From Thermus scotoductus DSM 8553 (lineage in GTDB: Bacteria; Deinococcota; Deinococci; Deinococcales; Thermaceae), in assembly GCF_000381045.1 (NCBI RefSeq), contig NZ_KB905735.1, positions 16,725 to 80,724 of the forward strand: a DNA stretch of 64,000 bases, given 5' to 3'. The stretch's first letter is position 1. Each line of letters begins with the position of its first letter. This document shows positions 39,060-47,610 of this stretch, piece by piece. Below the pieces are notes generated by a model. That model did not search any database. It worked only from the letters and a program-made list of their open reading frames with translations, and had not been told where the DNA came from. The position numbers and the translations under genes were made by a program.

Positions 39060-39611
39060 TTACACCAGAAGGCCCTCGGCCTTAAGGTAAGGCCGGGCGT
39101 AGAAGAGGGTAAGGGCGGTGGAGGCATCCTGGATTTCCCCCGTTTCCAGGAGGCGGTAGACCTCCTTTAGGGAAAGCTCCACCGTTTCCAAAAGTTCGCC
39201 GTCCTCGAGGGCCGGCCTTCCCACCACCTCCGCCTCCAGGGCCAAAAAGGGATGGAAGACTACGGCGGTGAAGGAGGGCTGGGGGTGGAAGGGGGGAAGG
39301 GGGAAGAACCGCCTGGCCTCGGCGCCCACCTCCTCCAGAAGCTCCCGTTGGGCGGCCTCCAGGGGGGTTTCCCCGGGATCCACCTTGCCCGCAGGGATCT
39401 CCAGGAGGAACTTGCCCGTGGGGTGGCGGTACTGGCGGATGAGGAGGGCGGTGGCCTTGTCGGTCACGGGAAGGACGAAACTCGCCGCCACCGGCCCCGG
39501 GCGGTAGATGTAGGTGAGCTCCTTCCCGGTGTGGGTGCGCACCCTCTCCTTCACCAGCCTCACCGGCTCGGTGAGGATCTCCTCCAGCTCTATCCGTTCC
39601 CAAGGGCTCAT
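39060..39611 (-). CDS. NUDIX hydrolase, ADP-ribose pyrophosphatase type
   Basis: This 183-residue NUDIX enzyme has a complete box GKVDPGETPLEAAQRELLEEVG (about residues 75-96). The N-terminal strand THTGKELTYIYRPG and length match the T. thermophilus ADP-ribose pyrophosphatase group, which hydrolyses ADP-ribose to AMP and ribose 5-phosphate. It overlaps the upstream yqeY gene by 4 bp, so the two form an operon. Confidence 0.88.
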   Translation of the reverse strand: MSPWERIELEEILTEPVRLVKERVRTHTGKELTYIYRPGPVAASFVLPVTDKATALLIRQYRHPTGKFLLEIPAGKVDPGETPLEAAQRELLEEVGAEARRFFPLPPFHPQPSFTAVVFHPFLALEAEVVGRPALEDGELLETVELSLKEVYRLLETGEIQDASTALTLFYARPYLKAEGLLV

Positions 39612-39994
39612 TTCGCTAAGCGCTCGATGACCCGCCGTACCTTCTCCCCGGGGGCCCTGGGGCCCAGGGCCTTGGTCACCACCCCGATGGCCGCCAGGGG
39701 GGTCTTGAACTGGGACAGGTCTATGTTTTCCCGGATCCAGGCCTCGATCTCCTCCTCGCTCATCTCCTTGGGGAGGAAGCGGTCCAAAAACTCCACCTCA
39801 AAGGTGTTGCCCTGCTCCAGGGCGATCTCGCGCAGGGCCTTGAGCACCTTCACCGCCTCGACATCGGGCAGGGGCTTACCATCCCCTTTTCGGTCCAGCT
39901 CCGCCTTCACCACCCGGGCGAAGTCCAGGGTCTTCTGGTCCCGGGCCTTCATGGCCTCCTTGATGGTTTCCTTGATGGCCTCGTAGATGCTCAT
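39608..39994 (-). CDS. GatB/YqeY domain protein
   Basis: This 128-residue stand-alone GatB/YqeY domain protein begins MSIYEAIKETIKEAMKARDQ. It has the helical repeat LDRFLPKEMSEEEIEAWI. The domain is related to the tRNA-binding tail of the GatB amidotransferase, but free-standing members have no settled function. The ATG at 39994 lies 7 nt after a TACACT -10 box; AGGGGG directly abuts the ATG, too close to act as a ribosome-binding site, so the mRNA may be leaderless. Confidence 0.88.
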   Translation of the reverse strand: MSIYEAIKETIKEAMKARDQKTLDFARVVKAELDRKGDGKPLPDVEAVKVLKALREIALEQGNTFEVEFLDRFLPKEMSEEEIEAWIRENIDLSQFKTPLAAIGVVTKALGPRAPGEKVRRVIERLAK

Positions 39995-40025
39995 CCCCCT
40001 TAGTGTAGCCGGTAGAATGCGCCTT
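39995..40025. promoter_or_regulatory. Divergent -10 boxes, yqeY and purH
   Basis: The 31 bp between the start codons hold TACACT on the minus strand (40007-40002) and TAGAAT on the plus strand (40013-40018). They are 5 bp apart, each exactly 7 nt from its ATG. Both mRNAs are predicted to be leaderless. Confidence 0.6.
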
Positions 40026-41516
40026 ATGTGGGCGCTTCTTTCCGTTTCCGACAAGAGGGGGCTCGTGCCCTTCGCCCAAGGGCTTTTAAGGCTTGGTTAT
40101 AGGCTCTTGGCCACGGGGGGCACCCACAGGGCCTTGGTGGAGGCGGGGTTTCCCGTCACCTACATCTCGGACTTCACGGGTTTTCCCGAGGTCCTCGAGG
40201 GCCGGGTCAAGACCCTCCACCCCAAGGTGCATGCCGGGCTTCTCGCCCGGCCCGACCAGGAGGAGGAGCTCAAGGCCCTGGGCTTTGAGCGGATCAGGGT
40301 CCTGGCGGTCAACCTCTATCCCTTCCGGGAGACGGTGGCCAGGGGAGCGGATTTCGCCGAGGCCCTGGAGCAGATCGACATCGGGGGCCCCGCCATGCTC
40401 CGGGCGGCGGCCAAGAACCACATGGCGGTCCTGCCCGTGTGCGACCCTGAGGACTACCCTCGGGTGCTTCAGGCCCTCGAGGAAGGCCCTTCCCTCGAGT
40501 TCCGCAGGGAGCTTGCCCGCAAGGCCTTCGCCCACACCGCCAGCTACGACGCCGCCATTGCCGAGTGGCTTGCCGGGGAGAAGTTCCCCCCCGAGAAGTT
40601 TTTGGTCCTCAGGCGGGAAAGCCCCTTGCGCTACGGGGAAAACCCGCACCAGGAAGCGGCCCTTTACCGGGTGTATGGAGAAAAGGGGCCTCTTTTGGAG
40701 GCCCGGGTCCTCCAGGGCAAGGCCATGAGCTTCAACAACTACCTGGACGCCGAGGCCGCCTGGAACCTGGTCTCGGAGTTTGAGGGCCCTGCCTGCGTGG
40801 CCATCAAGCACCAGAACCCCTGCGGGGTGGCCTTGGGGGAAGGTCCTTTGGAGGCGTACCGGAAGGCCTACGAGGCGGACCCGGTTTCCATCTTCGGGGG
40901 CATCGTGGCCTTTAACCGGGAGGTGGACGGACCCACGGCGGAGGCCATGAGGGAGGTCTTTTTGGAGGTGGTCCTGGCCCCGGGCTTCACCCCGGAGGCC
41001 CTGGCGGTCTTTTCCCGCAAGAAGAACCTCCGGCTCCTCGAGGTGCCCTTCCCTGCAGAAGGCCCCTACCTGGACCTCCGCCGCCTGAGGGGCGGGGTGC
41101 TTCTCCAGGATGCGGATACCCTGGATCCCATGGAGCCCAAGGTGGTCACGCAAAAGGCCCCCACCCAGGAGGAGTGGCAGGACCTCCTCTTTGCCTGGAA
41201 GGTGGTGAAGCACGTGCGGTCCAACGCCATCGTGGTGGCCAAAGGGGGCCAGACCCTGGGCATTGGGGTGGGGCAGACCAACCGCTACGCCTCCGCCAAG
41301 CATGCCCTGAAGACCGCCAAGGAGAAGGCCAGGGGGGCGGTATTGGCCTCGGATGCCTTCTTCCCCTTCGACGACGTGGTGCGCCTGGCGGGGGAGTTTG
41401 GCATCAGCGCCATCATCCAGCCCGGGGGAAGCGTGCGGGACGAGGATTCCATCCGGGCGGCGGACGAGCTGGGCATGGCCATGGTGTTCACCGGGGTGCG
41501 GCACTTTAAGCACTAG
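40026..41516 (+). CDS. purH: Bifunctional AICAR formyltransferase/IMP cyclohydrolase
   Basis: This 496-residue enzyme does the last two steps of IMP synthesis. The N-terminal cyclohydrolase (MGS-like fold, about 1-190) begins [19 protein letters not shown]. The C-terminal transferase has [13 protein letters not shown], the catalytic KHQNPCG (Lys-His) near residue 260, [20 protein letters not shown] and the terminal [12 protein letters not shown]. The ATG at 40026 was chosen over upstream in-frame ATGs because it follows a TAGAAT -10 box by 7 nt. Confidence 0.95.
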   Translation: MWALLSVSDKRGLVPFAQGLLRLGYRLLATGGTHRALVEAGFPVTYISDFTGFPEVLEGRVKTLHPKVHAGLLARPDQEEELKALGFERIRVLAVNLYPFRETVARGADFAEALEQIDIGGPAMLRAAAKNHMAVLPVCDPEDYPRVLQALEEGPSLEFRRELARKAFAHTASYDAAIAEWLAGEKFPPEKFLVLRRESPLRYGENPHQEAALYRVYGEKGPLLEARVLQGKAMSFNNYLDAEAAWNLVSEFEGPACVAIKHQNPCGVALGEGPLEAYRKAYEADPVSIFGGIVAFNREVDGPTAEAMREVFLEVVLAPGFTPEALAVFSRKKNLRLLEVPFPAEGPYLDLRRLRGGVLLQDADTLDPMEPKVVTQKAPTQEEWQDLLFAWKVVKHVRSNAIVVAKGGQTLGIGVGQTNRYASAKHALKTAKEKARGAVLASDAFFPFDDVVRLAGEFGISAIIQPGGSVRDEDSIRAADELGMAMVFTGVRHFKH

Positions 41517-41541
41517 GCGCACATGGAGTATGATGTTACGT

Positions 41542-41781
41542 GTGAAAGCCCATGTGCGCTACACCATAAGCCTGGATCCTATCCTGGCGCAGTACGTGGA
41601 GGAGATGCGCACCCGCCTGGGCCTTACCAGAAGCGAGGTGTTCGCCTTGGCCCTGAAGCGTTTGAGAGAGGTGGAGCTTGCCCAGGGGTACCGCGACCTA
41701 GCCAAGGATGCTGATTTTCTCCAGGATCCCCTCCTGGACTCCGGCTTGGAGGAAACCCTGGCAGAGACCTCGTGGAGCTGA
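41542..41781 (+). CDS. Ribbon-helix-helix-like antitoxin paired with MazF
   Basis: This protein of about 79 residues has an N-terminal KAHVRYTISLDPILAQYVEEMRTRLGLTRSEVFALAL, a ribbon-helix-helix DNA-binding pattern, and an acidic C-terminal tail (about residues 50-79) that would bind the toxin. It overlaps the following MazF gene by 10 bp, the classic antitoxin-toxin order. The GTG at 41542 lies 7 nt after TATGAT (41529-41534). ATGs at 41530 and 41533 overlap that box, so GTG is the preferred, leaderless start. Confidence 0.75.
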   Translation: MKAHVRYTISLDPILAQYVEEMRTRLGLTRSEVFALALKRLREVELAQGYRDLAKDADFLQDPLLDSGLEETLAETSWS

Positions 41782-42113
41782 GAAGGGGCGACATCCTCCT
41801 AGTAGACTTTGACCCGGGAAGTCCCGGGGAGGCCGCCAAGGTGCGGCCCGCCATCCTGGTGACCAACGATGTGGCCAACGCTTACTCCCCGGTTCTGGTG
41901 GTGGTGCCCTTAACTTCCAACATTTCCCGGATTTATCCCTTTGAGCTATTCCTTCCTGCAGACCGCACCGGTTTGGACCGGGACAGCAAAGCCCAGGTCC
42001 AGCTCATCCGCCATGTTCACCGCAGAAGGGTTAGGGCGCACCTGGGGACGCTTCCTGGGGATCTTCTAGAGGCTTTGGACATTCGGATTCGGGAGCATTT
42101 GGGTCTTGAGTAA
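41772..42113 (+). CDS. mazF: MazF/PemK-family endoribonuclease toxin
   Basis: This 113-residue PemK/MazF protein begins LRRGDILLVDFDPGSPGEAAKVRPAILVTND, the family's ligand-binding and dimer strand pattern, followed by VVVPLTSNI and QVQLIRHVHRRRV. MazF toxins cut mRNA at short sequence motifs and are held inactive by the partner antitoxin. It starts at a GTG inside the antitoxin gene. A bidirectional terminator follows. Confidence 0.88.
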   Translation: MELRRGDILLVDFDPGSPGEAAKVRPAILVTNDVANAYSPVLVVVPLTSNISRIYPFELFLPADRTGLDRDSKAQVQLIRHVHRRRVRAHLGTLPGDLLEALDIRIREHLGLE

Positions 42114-42117
42114 CCAA

Positions 42118-42141
42118 AAAGGAGCCCCGCAGGGCTCCTTT
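42118..42141. terminator. Bidirectional terminator between mazF and the desaturase gene
   Basis: AAAGGAGCCC and GGGCTCCTTT form a perfect 10-bp stem with a 4-nt loop, with A-rich and T-rich flanks. It lies between two convergent genes and can serve both. Confidence 0.85.
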
Positions 42142-42157
42142 AAACCCAAGGGAGCGC

Positions 42158-43192
42158 TTAGTAGGCCTTCTTGCCTTGGGCTTCCCGCAGGCGCTGGTGA
42201 GCCTCCTTAAAGCCCACCAGCTTCCGGCTTTCCTCATCGTAGAGGTGCATGTCGGCGAAGGCGATTTTGAAGGCATCCTTGAGGGTAACCGTGGGGGCCA
42301 CCTTGACCAGGTCCACCTCCTCCTGCACCTTGGGCAGGAGGTAGTTGGGGATCTTGGGGGCCAGGTGGTGGATGTGGTGGAAGCCGATGTTCCCGGTGAG
42401 CCACTGGAGCACCTTGGGGAGCTTCAGGTAGGTGCTTCCCTCCATGGCCGCCTTCAAGTGCTCCCAGCGAGGGTTGTGCTCCCAGTAGACATCCTCAAAC
42501 TGGTGCTGCACGTAGAAGAGGAAGATGCCGATCATTCCCGCCAGGTACTGGATGGGCAGGTAGACGAAGAGGAGGGTCTTAACCCCGAAGAAGGCCACGA
42601 TTCCGGCCAGCAGAAGGGCTAGGAAAAGGTTGGTGAGGGCCACGGAGTTGCGCACAGAAGGCTTGTCCGAGCCGTAGCCCAGAGGAAGCCGGTAGGAGAG
42701 CATAAAGACGTAGATGGGCCCCAGGAAGAACATGATCCAGGGGTTCCGGTAAAGGCGGTACTTGAGCCTGTCCCAGGGGCTGGCCTTGAGGTACTCCTCC
42801 AGGGTCATGGTGTAGATGTCCCCCACCCCCCGTTTGTCCAGGTTGCCGCTGGTGGCGTGGTGCCGGGCGTGGGATAGCTGCCAGTGGTGGTAGGGAACGA
42901 GGGTCAAGACCCCGGCGAGGAAGCCCAGGAGGTCGTTCATCCACTTCTTGGGGAAGAAGGAGCCGTGACCGGCGTCGTGCTGGAGGATGAAGAGGCGCAC
43001 CAGGAAGAGGGCGGCCAGGGCGTCTAAGGCCAGGGTAAGGAAGAGGGAGACCGAAAGGGCCCGGTGGGCCAGGTAGAAGAGGAGGAGGAGGGGGAGGAGG
43101 GTGTTCGCCACCTGGCGGAGGCTTCTGGCCACGTTGGGCTTGGTATAGGGCTTAATAAGGGGGATCCAGTCCCTGGGTTCTATCTTTTTCAT
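42158..43192 (-). CDS. Membrane fatty acid desaturase (acyl-lipid type)
   Basis: This 344-residue di-iron membrane desaturase has all three histidine boxes: HDAGHG (about residue 83), HARHH (about 119) and HHIHH (about 280). Four membrane helices flank them. The type resembles acyl-lipid delta-9/delta-12 desaturases (DesA/DesC). Unsaturated fatty acids are minor in Thermus, so the substrate may be a carotenoid or a branched acyl chain. The ATG at 43192 follows GGGGTAAAG. Confidence 0.88.
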   Translation of the reverse strand: MKKIEPRDWIPLIKPYTKPNVARSLRQVANTLLPLLLLFYLAHRALSVSLFLTLALDALAALFLVRLFILQHDAGHGSFFPKKWMNDLLGFLAGVLTLVPYHHWQLSHARHHATSGNLDKRGVGDIYTMTLEEYLKASPWDRLKYRLYRNPWIMFFLGPIYVFMLSYRLPLGYGSDKPSVRNSVALTNLFLALLLAGIVAFFGVKTLLFVYLPIQYLAGMIGIFLFYVQHQFEDVYWEHNPRWEHLKAAMEGSTYLKLPKVLQWLTGNIGFHHIHHLAPKIPNYLLPKVQEEVDLVKVAPTVTLKDAFKIAFADMHLYDEESRKLVGFKEAHQRLREAQGKKAY

Positions 43193-43255
43193 CTTTACCC
43201 CGTGCCCGGGAGCACGCCCCATTCTCCCCGGGGCCAGGGTGAGAGGGGTGAGAGG

Positions 43256-43714
43256 CTACCTCGGCCTAAGGCGCTCCTCCGAGTCCAAAAGGAGGGTGAC
43301 GGGGCCGTCGTTCACCAGGTGGACCCGCATGTGGGCCCCGTAGATGCCGGTTTCCACGTGCACGCCCTGTTCCAAGAATGCCTCTATGGCGGCCTCGTAG
43401 AGCCTTTTCCCCACATCGGGGGGTGCGGCCTTGATAAAGGAGGGGCGGTTGCCCTTGCGGGTGTCGGCGTATAGGGTGAACTGGCTCACTAAAAGCACCT
43501 CCCCCCCCACCTCCTTGAGGGACCGGTTCATCTTGCCGGCTTCGTCCTGGAAGATGCGCAAGCTTACGATCTTGCGGGCCAGGTAGTGGGCGTCCTCCAC
43601 GGTGTCCTTTTGCCCCACCCCCAGGAGGACCAGAAGCCCGAGGCCGATCCTCCCCACCTCCTCGCCCTCCACCTCCACGAAGGCCTCGGTGACCCGTTGC
43701 ACCACCGCCCGCAT
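43256..43714 (-). CDS. dtd: D-aminoacyl-tRNA deacylase
   Basis: This 152-residue enzyme removes D-amino acids wrongly attached to tRNA. Family motifs are [15 protein letters not shown] at the start, [20 protein letters not shown] (about residues 74-93, active site SQFTL) and the Gly-cisPro-like segment [15 protein letters not shown] near the end. It lies 3 bp downstream of the first degV gene in the same direction. Confidence 0.95.
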   Translation of the reverse strand: MRAVVQRVTEAFVEVEGEEVGRIGLGLLVLLGVGQKDTVEDAHYLARKIVSLRIFQDEAGKMNRSLKEVGGEVLLVSQFTLYADTRKGNRPSFIKAAPPDVGKRLYEAAIEAFLEQGVHVETGIYGAHMRVHLVNDGPVTLLLDSEERLRPR

Positions 43715-43717
43715 GCT

Positions 43718-44560
43718 TCACCCCCTGGGCCCGGCGAAGAGGGCCACGGTGCCCGGGCCCGCGTGGACGCTCACCGCAGCCCCTGCCCGCAAGGTGCCCA
43801 AGACCTCCACGCCTTCCGCCCTCAGGGCCTCGCCCAAGGTCCTGGCGCCCTCCGGGTTGCCCGCATGGGCCAGGTAAACGAGTCCCCCATCCGGGAAGTC
43901 CCGGCGGAAGAGCTCCACCAGCCTGCGCAGGCCCTCCTTGAAGCCCCGCACCCGGGGGCCAGCCAGGACCCGGCCCCCCTTGACCTCCAGCACCGGAAGG
44001 ATGCTGAGAAGCCCGCCCATGAACCTCTGCAGGCCGGAGATCCGCCCGGAGCGGTGCAGGTAGATAAGGGTTTCGGGGAGGACATAGCCCCGCACCCTCT
44101 CCCGGTAGGGGGCAACGGCTTCCTCCAGGTGTTCCCAGGCCACCCCTCTTATCAGAAGCCGGCGGGCTTCCTCCAGCACCAAGAGGAGGCCCCCGTTCAG
44201 GGACCAGGAGTCCAGCACCTTGACCCTTTCCCCGAACTCCCGGGCCACCGCCATGGCGGTGGCCACGGTTCCCGAGAGGTGGCCGGACACGTGGACGGAA
44301 AGAACCCGCTCGTGGGTTTGCAGTAGGGTTTCATAGGTGGAGCGCAGGTCCTCGAGGGCCACCTGGCTGGTGGAAAGCCGCTCCCCTCGGCGCAGGAGGT
44401 CTAGGACCTCCTCGTCGGTGATGTCCAGCTGGTCGCGGAGGGTTCTATTCCCCCAGATCACCTGCTGGGGCACCACGTGAATGCCCTGTTTTAAGGCCTC
44501 TTCGGGGCACAGGCCTAAGGTGGAGTCGGCCACGAAGGCTACTTTAGAGGCTGTAGGCAT
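43718..44560 (-). CDS. DegV family protein (fatty acid-binding), copy 1
   Basis: This 280-residue DegV/FakB-type protein binds a fatty acid in a closed pocket and, in Gram-positive bacteria, presents it to the FakA kinase. DegV start VAFVADSTLGL, SRL-like LSTSQVALEDLRSTYE and VHVSGHLSGTVATA are visible. It overlaps the second degV gene by 17 bp. No fakA/DAK-like gene is in the window. Confidence 0.88.
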   Translation of the reverse strand: MPTASKVAFVADSTLGLCPEEALKQGIHVVPQQVIWGNRTLRDQLDITDEEVLDLLRRGERLSTSQVALEDLRSTYETLLQTHERVLSVHVSGHLSGTVATAMAVAREFGERVKVLDSWSLNGGLLLVLEEARRLLIRGVAWEHLEEAVAPYRERVRGYVLPETLIYLHRSGRISGLQRFMGGLLSILPVLEVKGGRVLAGPRVRGFKEGLRRLVELFRRDFPDGGLVYLAHAGNPEGARTLGEALRAEGVEVLGTLRAGAAVSVHAGPGTVALFAGPRG

Positions 44561-45386
44561 AGAACCCGTAGGCTCCGGGGCCGATGTGGCTGGCGATCAC
44601 CGCCCCCAGCTCGCTCGCCAGGGCTTCCTCCACCGGCAGGCCCGAAGAGAGGACCATTTCCTTCAGTTCCCTGACCGCACCCTCCTCGGCGCTATAGAGG
44701 AAGAAGGCCCGGATATGTTCCCTTCCCCTGGCCCAGGCTTGGAAGTCCTTTAGGATTTCCTCCTTAGCCTTCCTTTCCCCCCGGGCCCGGCCCGCCGCCT
44801 CCGCCCGGCCCTCCTTTACGGTCAGGATGGGCTTGATGCCCAGGAGGGTACCCAACAGGGCCTGGGCCCCGCCGATCCGCCCGCCCCGCTTTAAAAACTC
44901 CAGGGTGGCCACGCTGAAGCGCACGAAGTGATCCTGGCGGATGCGCTCAAGCTCGCGGATGACCTCGGGCAGGGCCTGGCCTGCTTGCAAGAGCTCGTGG
45001 GCCCGCAGGAGCATCATGCCTATCCCCAAGGAAGCGGCCTGGCTGTCAAAGACGGTGATCCGCTCCGGAAAGTTTTGCGCCGCAAGAAGGGCGGACTGCA
45101 CGGTGCCCGAGAGTTTGGCCGAGATGTGGATGGAAAGCACGTGGTCGGCCTCCTGCAGGGCCTCCTGGTAGGCTCGCTGGAAATCCTCAGGGGAAGGCTG
45201 GCTGGTGGTGGGAAAGGCCTCCCCCTCCCGCACCTTCTTGAAGATCTCCTCGGGGGTGATCTCCTCCCAGTCCCTGTAGATGCGTCCTCCCAGGTTCACG
45301 TAAAGGGGCACCACCCTTACCCCCAGGCGTTCCCTTAAGGCCCTGGGTAGGTCAGAGGTGGAGTCGGTGATCAAGGCTACCTTCAT
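44544..45386 (-). CDS. DegV family protein (fatty acid-binding), copy 2
   Basis: This 280-residue DegV protein begins MKVALITDSTSDLP. TTSQPSPEDFQRAYQ and LSIHISAKLSGTVQSALLAAQ are the lipid-contact motifs. It is a diverged tandem paralogue of copy 1. The ATG at 45386 has a strong ribosome-binding site AAGGAGGAG. The two genes and dtd form an operon read away from serA. Two copies may differ in chain preference (saturated or branched against unsaturated). Confidence 0.9.
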   Translation of the reverse strand: MKVALITDSTSDLPRALRERLGVRVVPLYVNLGGRIYRDWEEITPEEIFKKVREGEAFPTTSQPSPEDFQRAYQEALQEADHVLSIHISAKLSGTVQSALLAAQNFPERITVFDSQAASLGIGMMLLRAHELLQAGQALPEVIRELERIRQDHFVRFSVATLEFLKRGGRIGGAQALLGTLLGIKPILTVKEGRAEAAGRARGERKAKEEILKDFQAWARGREHIRAFFLYSAEEGAVRELKEMVLSSGLPVEEALASELGAVIASHIGPGAYGFYAYSL

Positions 45387-45447
45387 ATCTCCTCCTTGTG
45401 CTCCCGGACAAGATACCACAGGCTTGTGGTGTAGTGTACCGGGCTTG

Positions 45448-45476
45448 TTGCTGGAAGAGGGGCTTTCTGCTAGGGT
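45448..45476 (+). promoter_or_regulatory. serA promoter
   Basis: TTGCTG (45448-45453), a 17-bp spacer and TAGGGT (45471-45476) form a sigma-A-type promoter. The -10 box ends 9 nt before the serA ATG, giving a leader of only a few bases. Confidence 0.6.
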
Positions 45477-45485
45477 CAAGGGTAT

Positions 45486-47051
45486 ATGTGGCGGGTCCTG
45501 GTTTCCGACGAGATGCGGCTTGGGGATGTGAAGTACCCAGGGGTGCTTTTGGACTACCGGCCGGGGATCGGGCGGGAGGAGCTTTTGGAGATCATCCCCG
45601 CCTACGATGCCCTCATCACCCGGAGCCGAACCCAGGTGGATGCTGAGCTACTGAAGCGGGGCAAGCGGCTCAAGGTGGTGGGACGGGGCGGGGTAGGCGT
45701 GGACAACGTGGACCTCGAGGCGGCAAGCCGCCTGGGCATCCTGGTGGTCAACGTTCCCGAGGCCAACACCCGCTCGGCGGCGGAGCTGGCCTTTGGTCTT
45801 CTCTTGGCGGCGGCCCGGGGCATCGCCCTTTCCGACCGCAAGATCCGCGCCGGGGAGTGGGACCGGAAGTTCCTGGGCCTGGAGCTTAAGGGGAAAACCC
45901 TGGGCATCGTCGGCCTGGGGAGGATCGGAAGCCAGGTGGCCCGCTTCGCCAAGGGGTTTGAGATGCGGGTCTTGGCCTACGACCCCTACATCCCCCGGAC
46001 CCGGGCGGAGAGCCTGGGAGTGGAGCTCCTGGAGGACCTTTCCGACCTCCTCCGTCAGAGCCACTTCCTCACCGTCCACACCCCCCTCACCGAGGAAACC
46101 TGGGGGATGATCGGGAGGAGGGAACTCTACCTCCTCCCCCGGGGGGCGGTGGTGGTGAACGCCGCCAGAGGGGGCATCGTGGACGAGAAGGCCCTGTTGG
46201 AGGTGTTGGAGGAAGGCCACCTGTTCGCCGCGGGTCTGGACGTGTTTGCCCAGGAGCCTCCTCCCAAGGACCACCCGCTTCTTAACCACCCGAAGGTGGT
46301 CCTCACCGCCCACCTGGGGGCCAACACCTTTGAGGCCCAGGACCGGGTGGGGGAGGCGGTTTTGGAGCGGGTGGTGCGCACCCTGGAGGGGGATCTTTCC
46401 TATGCCCTGAACACCGGGTTTGATCCCGAGGCCCTCGAGGCCCTGAGGGGATTCCTGCCCCTGGGGGAGGCGTTGGGGAAGCTTCTTGCCCAGATCACCC
46501 GGGGCCGGCCCGAGGTGCTGGAGGTAAGCTTCCTGGGCCGGTTTGAAAAGGACCCCGAGCCCGTGGCCAGTGCCGTGGCCAAGGGCTTCCTCTCCCGGGT
46601 GCTGGGGGAGGAGATGGTGAACCTGGTTTCCGCCAGGCCCCTCCTTAAGGACCGGGGCATCCGGCTCGTCACCCGCAGGCAGGAGGAGGCGGGGGAGTAC
46701 ACCAGGCTTCTGGAGGTGCGCCTTGCCACCGACCAGGAGGAGCGCCGGGCCCGCGGGGTGGTGATGGCGGGTAAGCCCCGCCTGGTGGGCATCGACGACT
46801 ATGCCCTCGAGGTGGTGCCGGAGGGGTACATGCTGGTCTGCGTCAACTACGACCGGCCGGGGGTGGTGGGCCAGGTGGGAACCCTCCTGGGCGAGGCCGG
46901 GGTCAACATCGCCGGGATGCAATTGGGCCGGGATGTGCCGGGGGGAAGGGCCCTTTTTGTTCTCACCGTGGACGAGAAGCCAAGCCCGGAGGTGCTGGAG
47001 GCCCTTAGGGCCCTCCCCGTGCTGGAACGGGTGGACCTGGCGGAGGTTTAG
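45486..47051 (+). CDS. serA: D-3-phosphoglycerate dehydrogenase
   Basis: This 521-residue enzyme oxidises 3-phosphoglycerate at the start of serine synthesis. The NAD loop is GLGRIGSQVARFAKGF (about residue 144). The catalytic Arg is in NAARGGIVDEKAL, Glu is near 260 and His is in TAHLGANT. An intervening domain (about 310-440) and a C-terminal ACT domain (CVNYDRPGVVGQVGTLLGEAG) show the long, serine-regulated form. It is transcribed divergently from the degV operon. Confidence 0.95.
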   Translation: MWRVLVSDEMRLGDVKYPGVLLDYRPGIGREELLEIIPAYDALITRSRTQVDAELLKRGKRLKVVGRGGVGVDNVDLEAASRLGILVVNVPEANTRSAAELAFGLLLAAARGIALSDRKIRAGEWDRKFLGLELKGKTLGIVGLGRIGSQVARFAKGFEMRVLAYDPYIPRTRAESLGVELLEDLSDLLRQSHFLTVHTPLTEETWGMIGRRELYLLPRGAVVVNAARGGIVDEKALLEVLEEGHLFAAGLDVFAQEPPPKDHPLLNHPKVVLTAHLGANTFEAQDRVGEAVLERVVRTLEGDLSYALNTGFDPEALEALRGFLPLGEALGKLLAQITRGRPEVLEVSFLGRFEKDPEPVASAVAKGFLSRVLGEEMVNLVSARPLLKDRGIRLVTRRQEEAGEYTRLLEVRLATDQEERRARGVVMAGKPRLVGIDDYALEVVPEGYMLVCVNYDRPGVVGQVGTLLGEAGVNIAGMQLGRDVPGGRALFVLTVDEKPSPEVLEALRALPVLERVDLAEV

Positions 47052-47150
47052 CCCAGGAGACGGGCACGCTTTTCCTTCGGCTTTGTGGCCTGGCTAAAGG
47101 GGTGGGTTTGGGTGAGACAACAGGCACGAGCAGCTTGAATCGTGAAGCAA

Positions 47151-47171
47151 AGCACTAACGCTTGGGGTGCT
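47151..47171 (+). terminator. Possible terminator of serA
   Basis: AGCAC and GTGCT form a 5-bp stem with a loop of 11 nt, followed by AACGCTTTTT. A CTAACGCTT direct repeat occurs within it. The stem is short, so confidence is modest. The 118 bp between serA and the next gene holds nothing else I can name. Confidence 0.4.
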
Positions 47172-47601
47172 AACGCTTTTTCCCGAACCCGTAGACCAGT
47201 TCCTCCCCCTTGCGCACCACCAGGAGGATGGCGGACCGGCCCAGGCTGTCCTTGAGGAGGTAAAGGCTTCGCACCTCCCCATCTATGGTTTTCTCCTCCT
47301 GCCTCTCCACGAAGTAGCCTGCGGCGGCGAAGCTGGTGAGCACCTGCTGGACGAAAGCAGCGTGGAGCCTGCTGGCGATGCCTTTGGCCACGAAGGCCTC
47401 GAGGGCATACCCCTTGGCCTCGGGAAAGCGAAGGAGGAGGGGTTCAGGTTTTTTGGCCTTGTAGCTTCCCGCCGGCAGGCGCACCGCTGGGTCCAGGCTG
47501 GAGGCCAAGGCCACCACGGCGGTGGCCTCCAGGAGGGTCTGGGCAAAGCCCACGCCGCCCAAAAGCAGGAGGACCAGGAGAAGCACCCTGAGCTTTGGCA
47601 T
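47170..47601 (-). CDS. Exported protein of unknown function
   Basis: This 143-residue protein has a signal peptide (LRVLLLVLLLLGGVGFAQ) and a small mature domain with SLDPAVRLPAGSYKAKKPEP and LYLLKDSLGRSAILLVVRKG. I do not recognise a family. A TAAGAT -10 box lies 6 nt before the ATG and shares its TAA with the stop codon of pucR. The gene therefore probably has its own leaderless transcript besides any read-through from pucR. Confidence 0.65.
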   Translation of the reverse strand: MPKLRVLLLVLLLLGGVGFAQTLLEATAVVALASSLDPAVRLPAGSYKAKKPEPLLLRFPEAKGYALEAFVAKGIASRLHAAFVQQVLTSFAAAGYFVERQEEKTIDGEVRSLYLLKDSLGRSAILLVVRKGEELVYGFGKKR

Positions 47602-47610
47602 ATAGGGATC

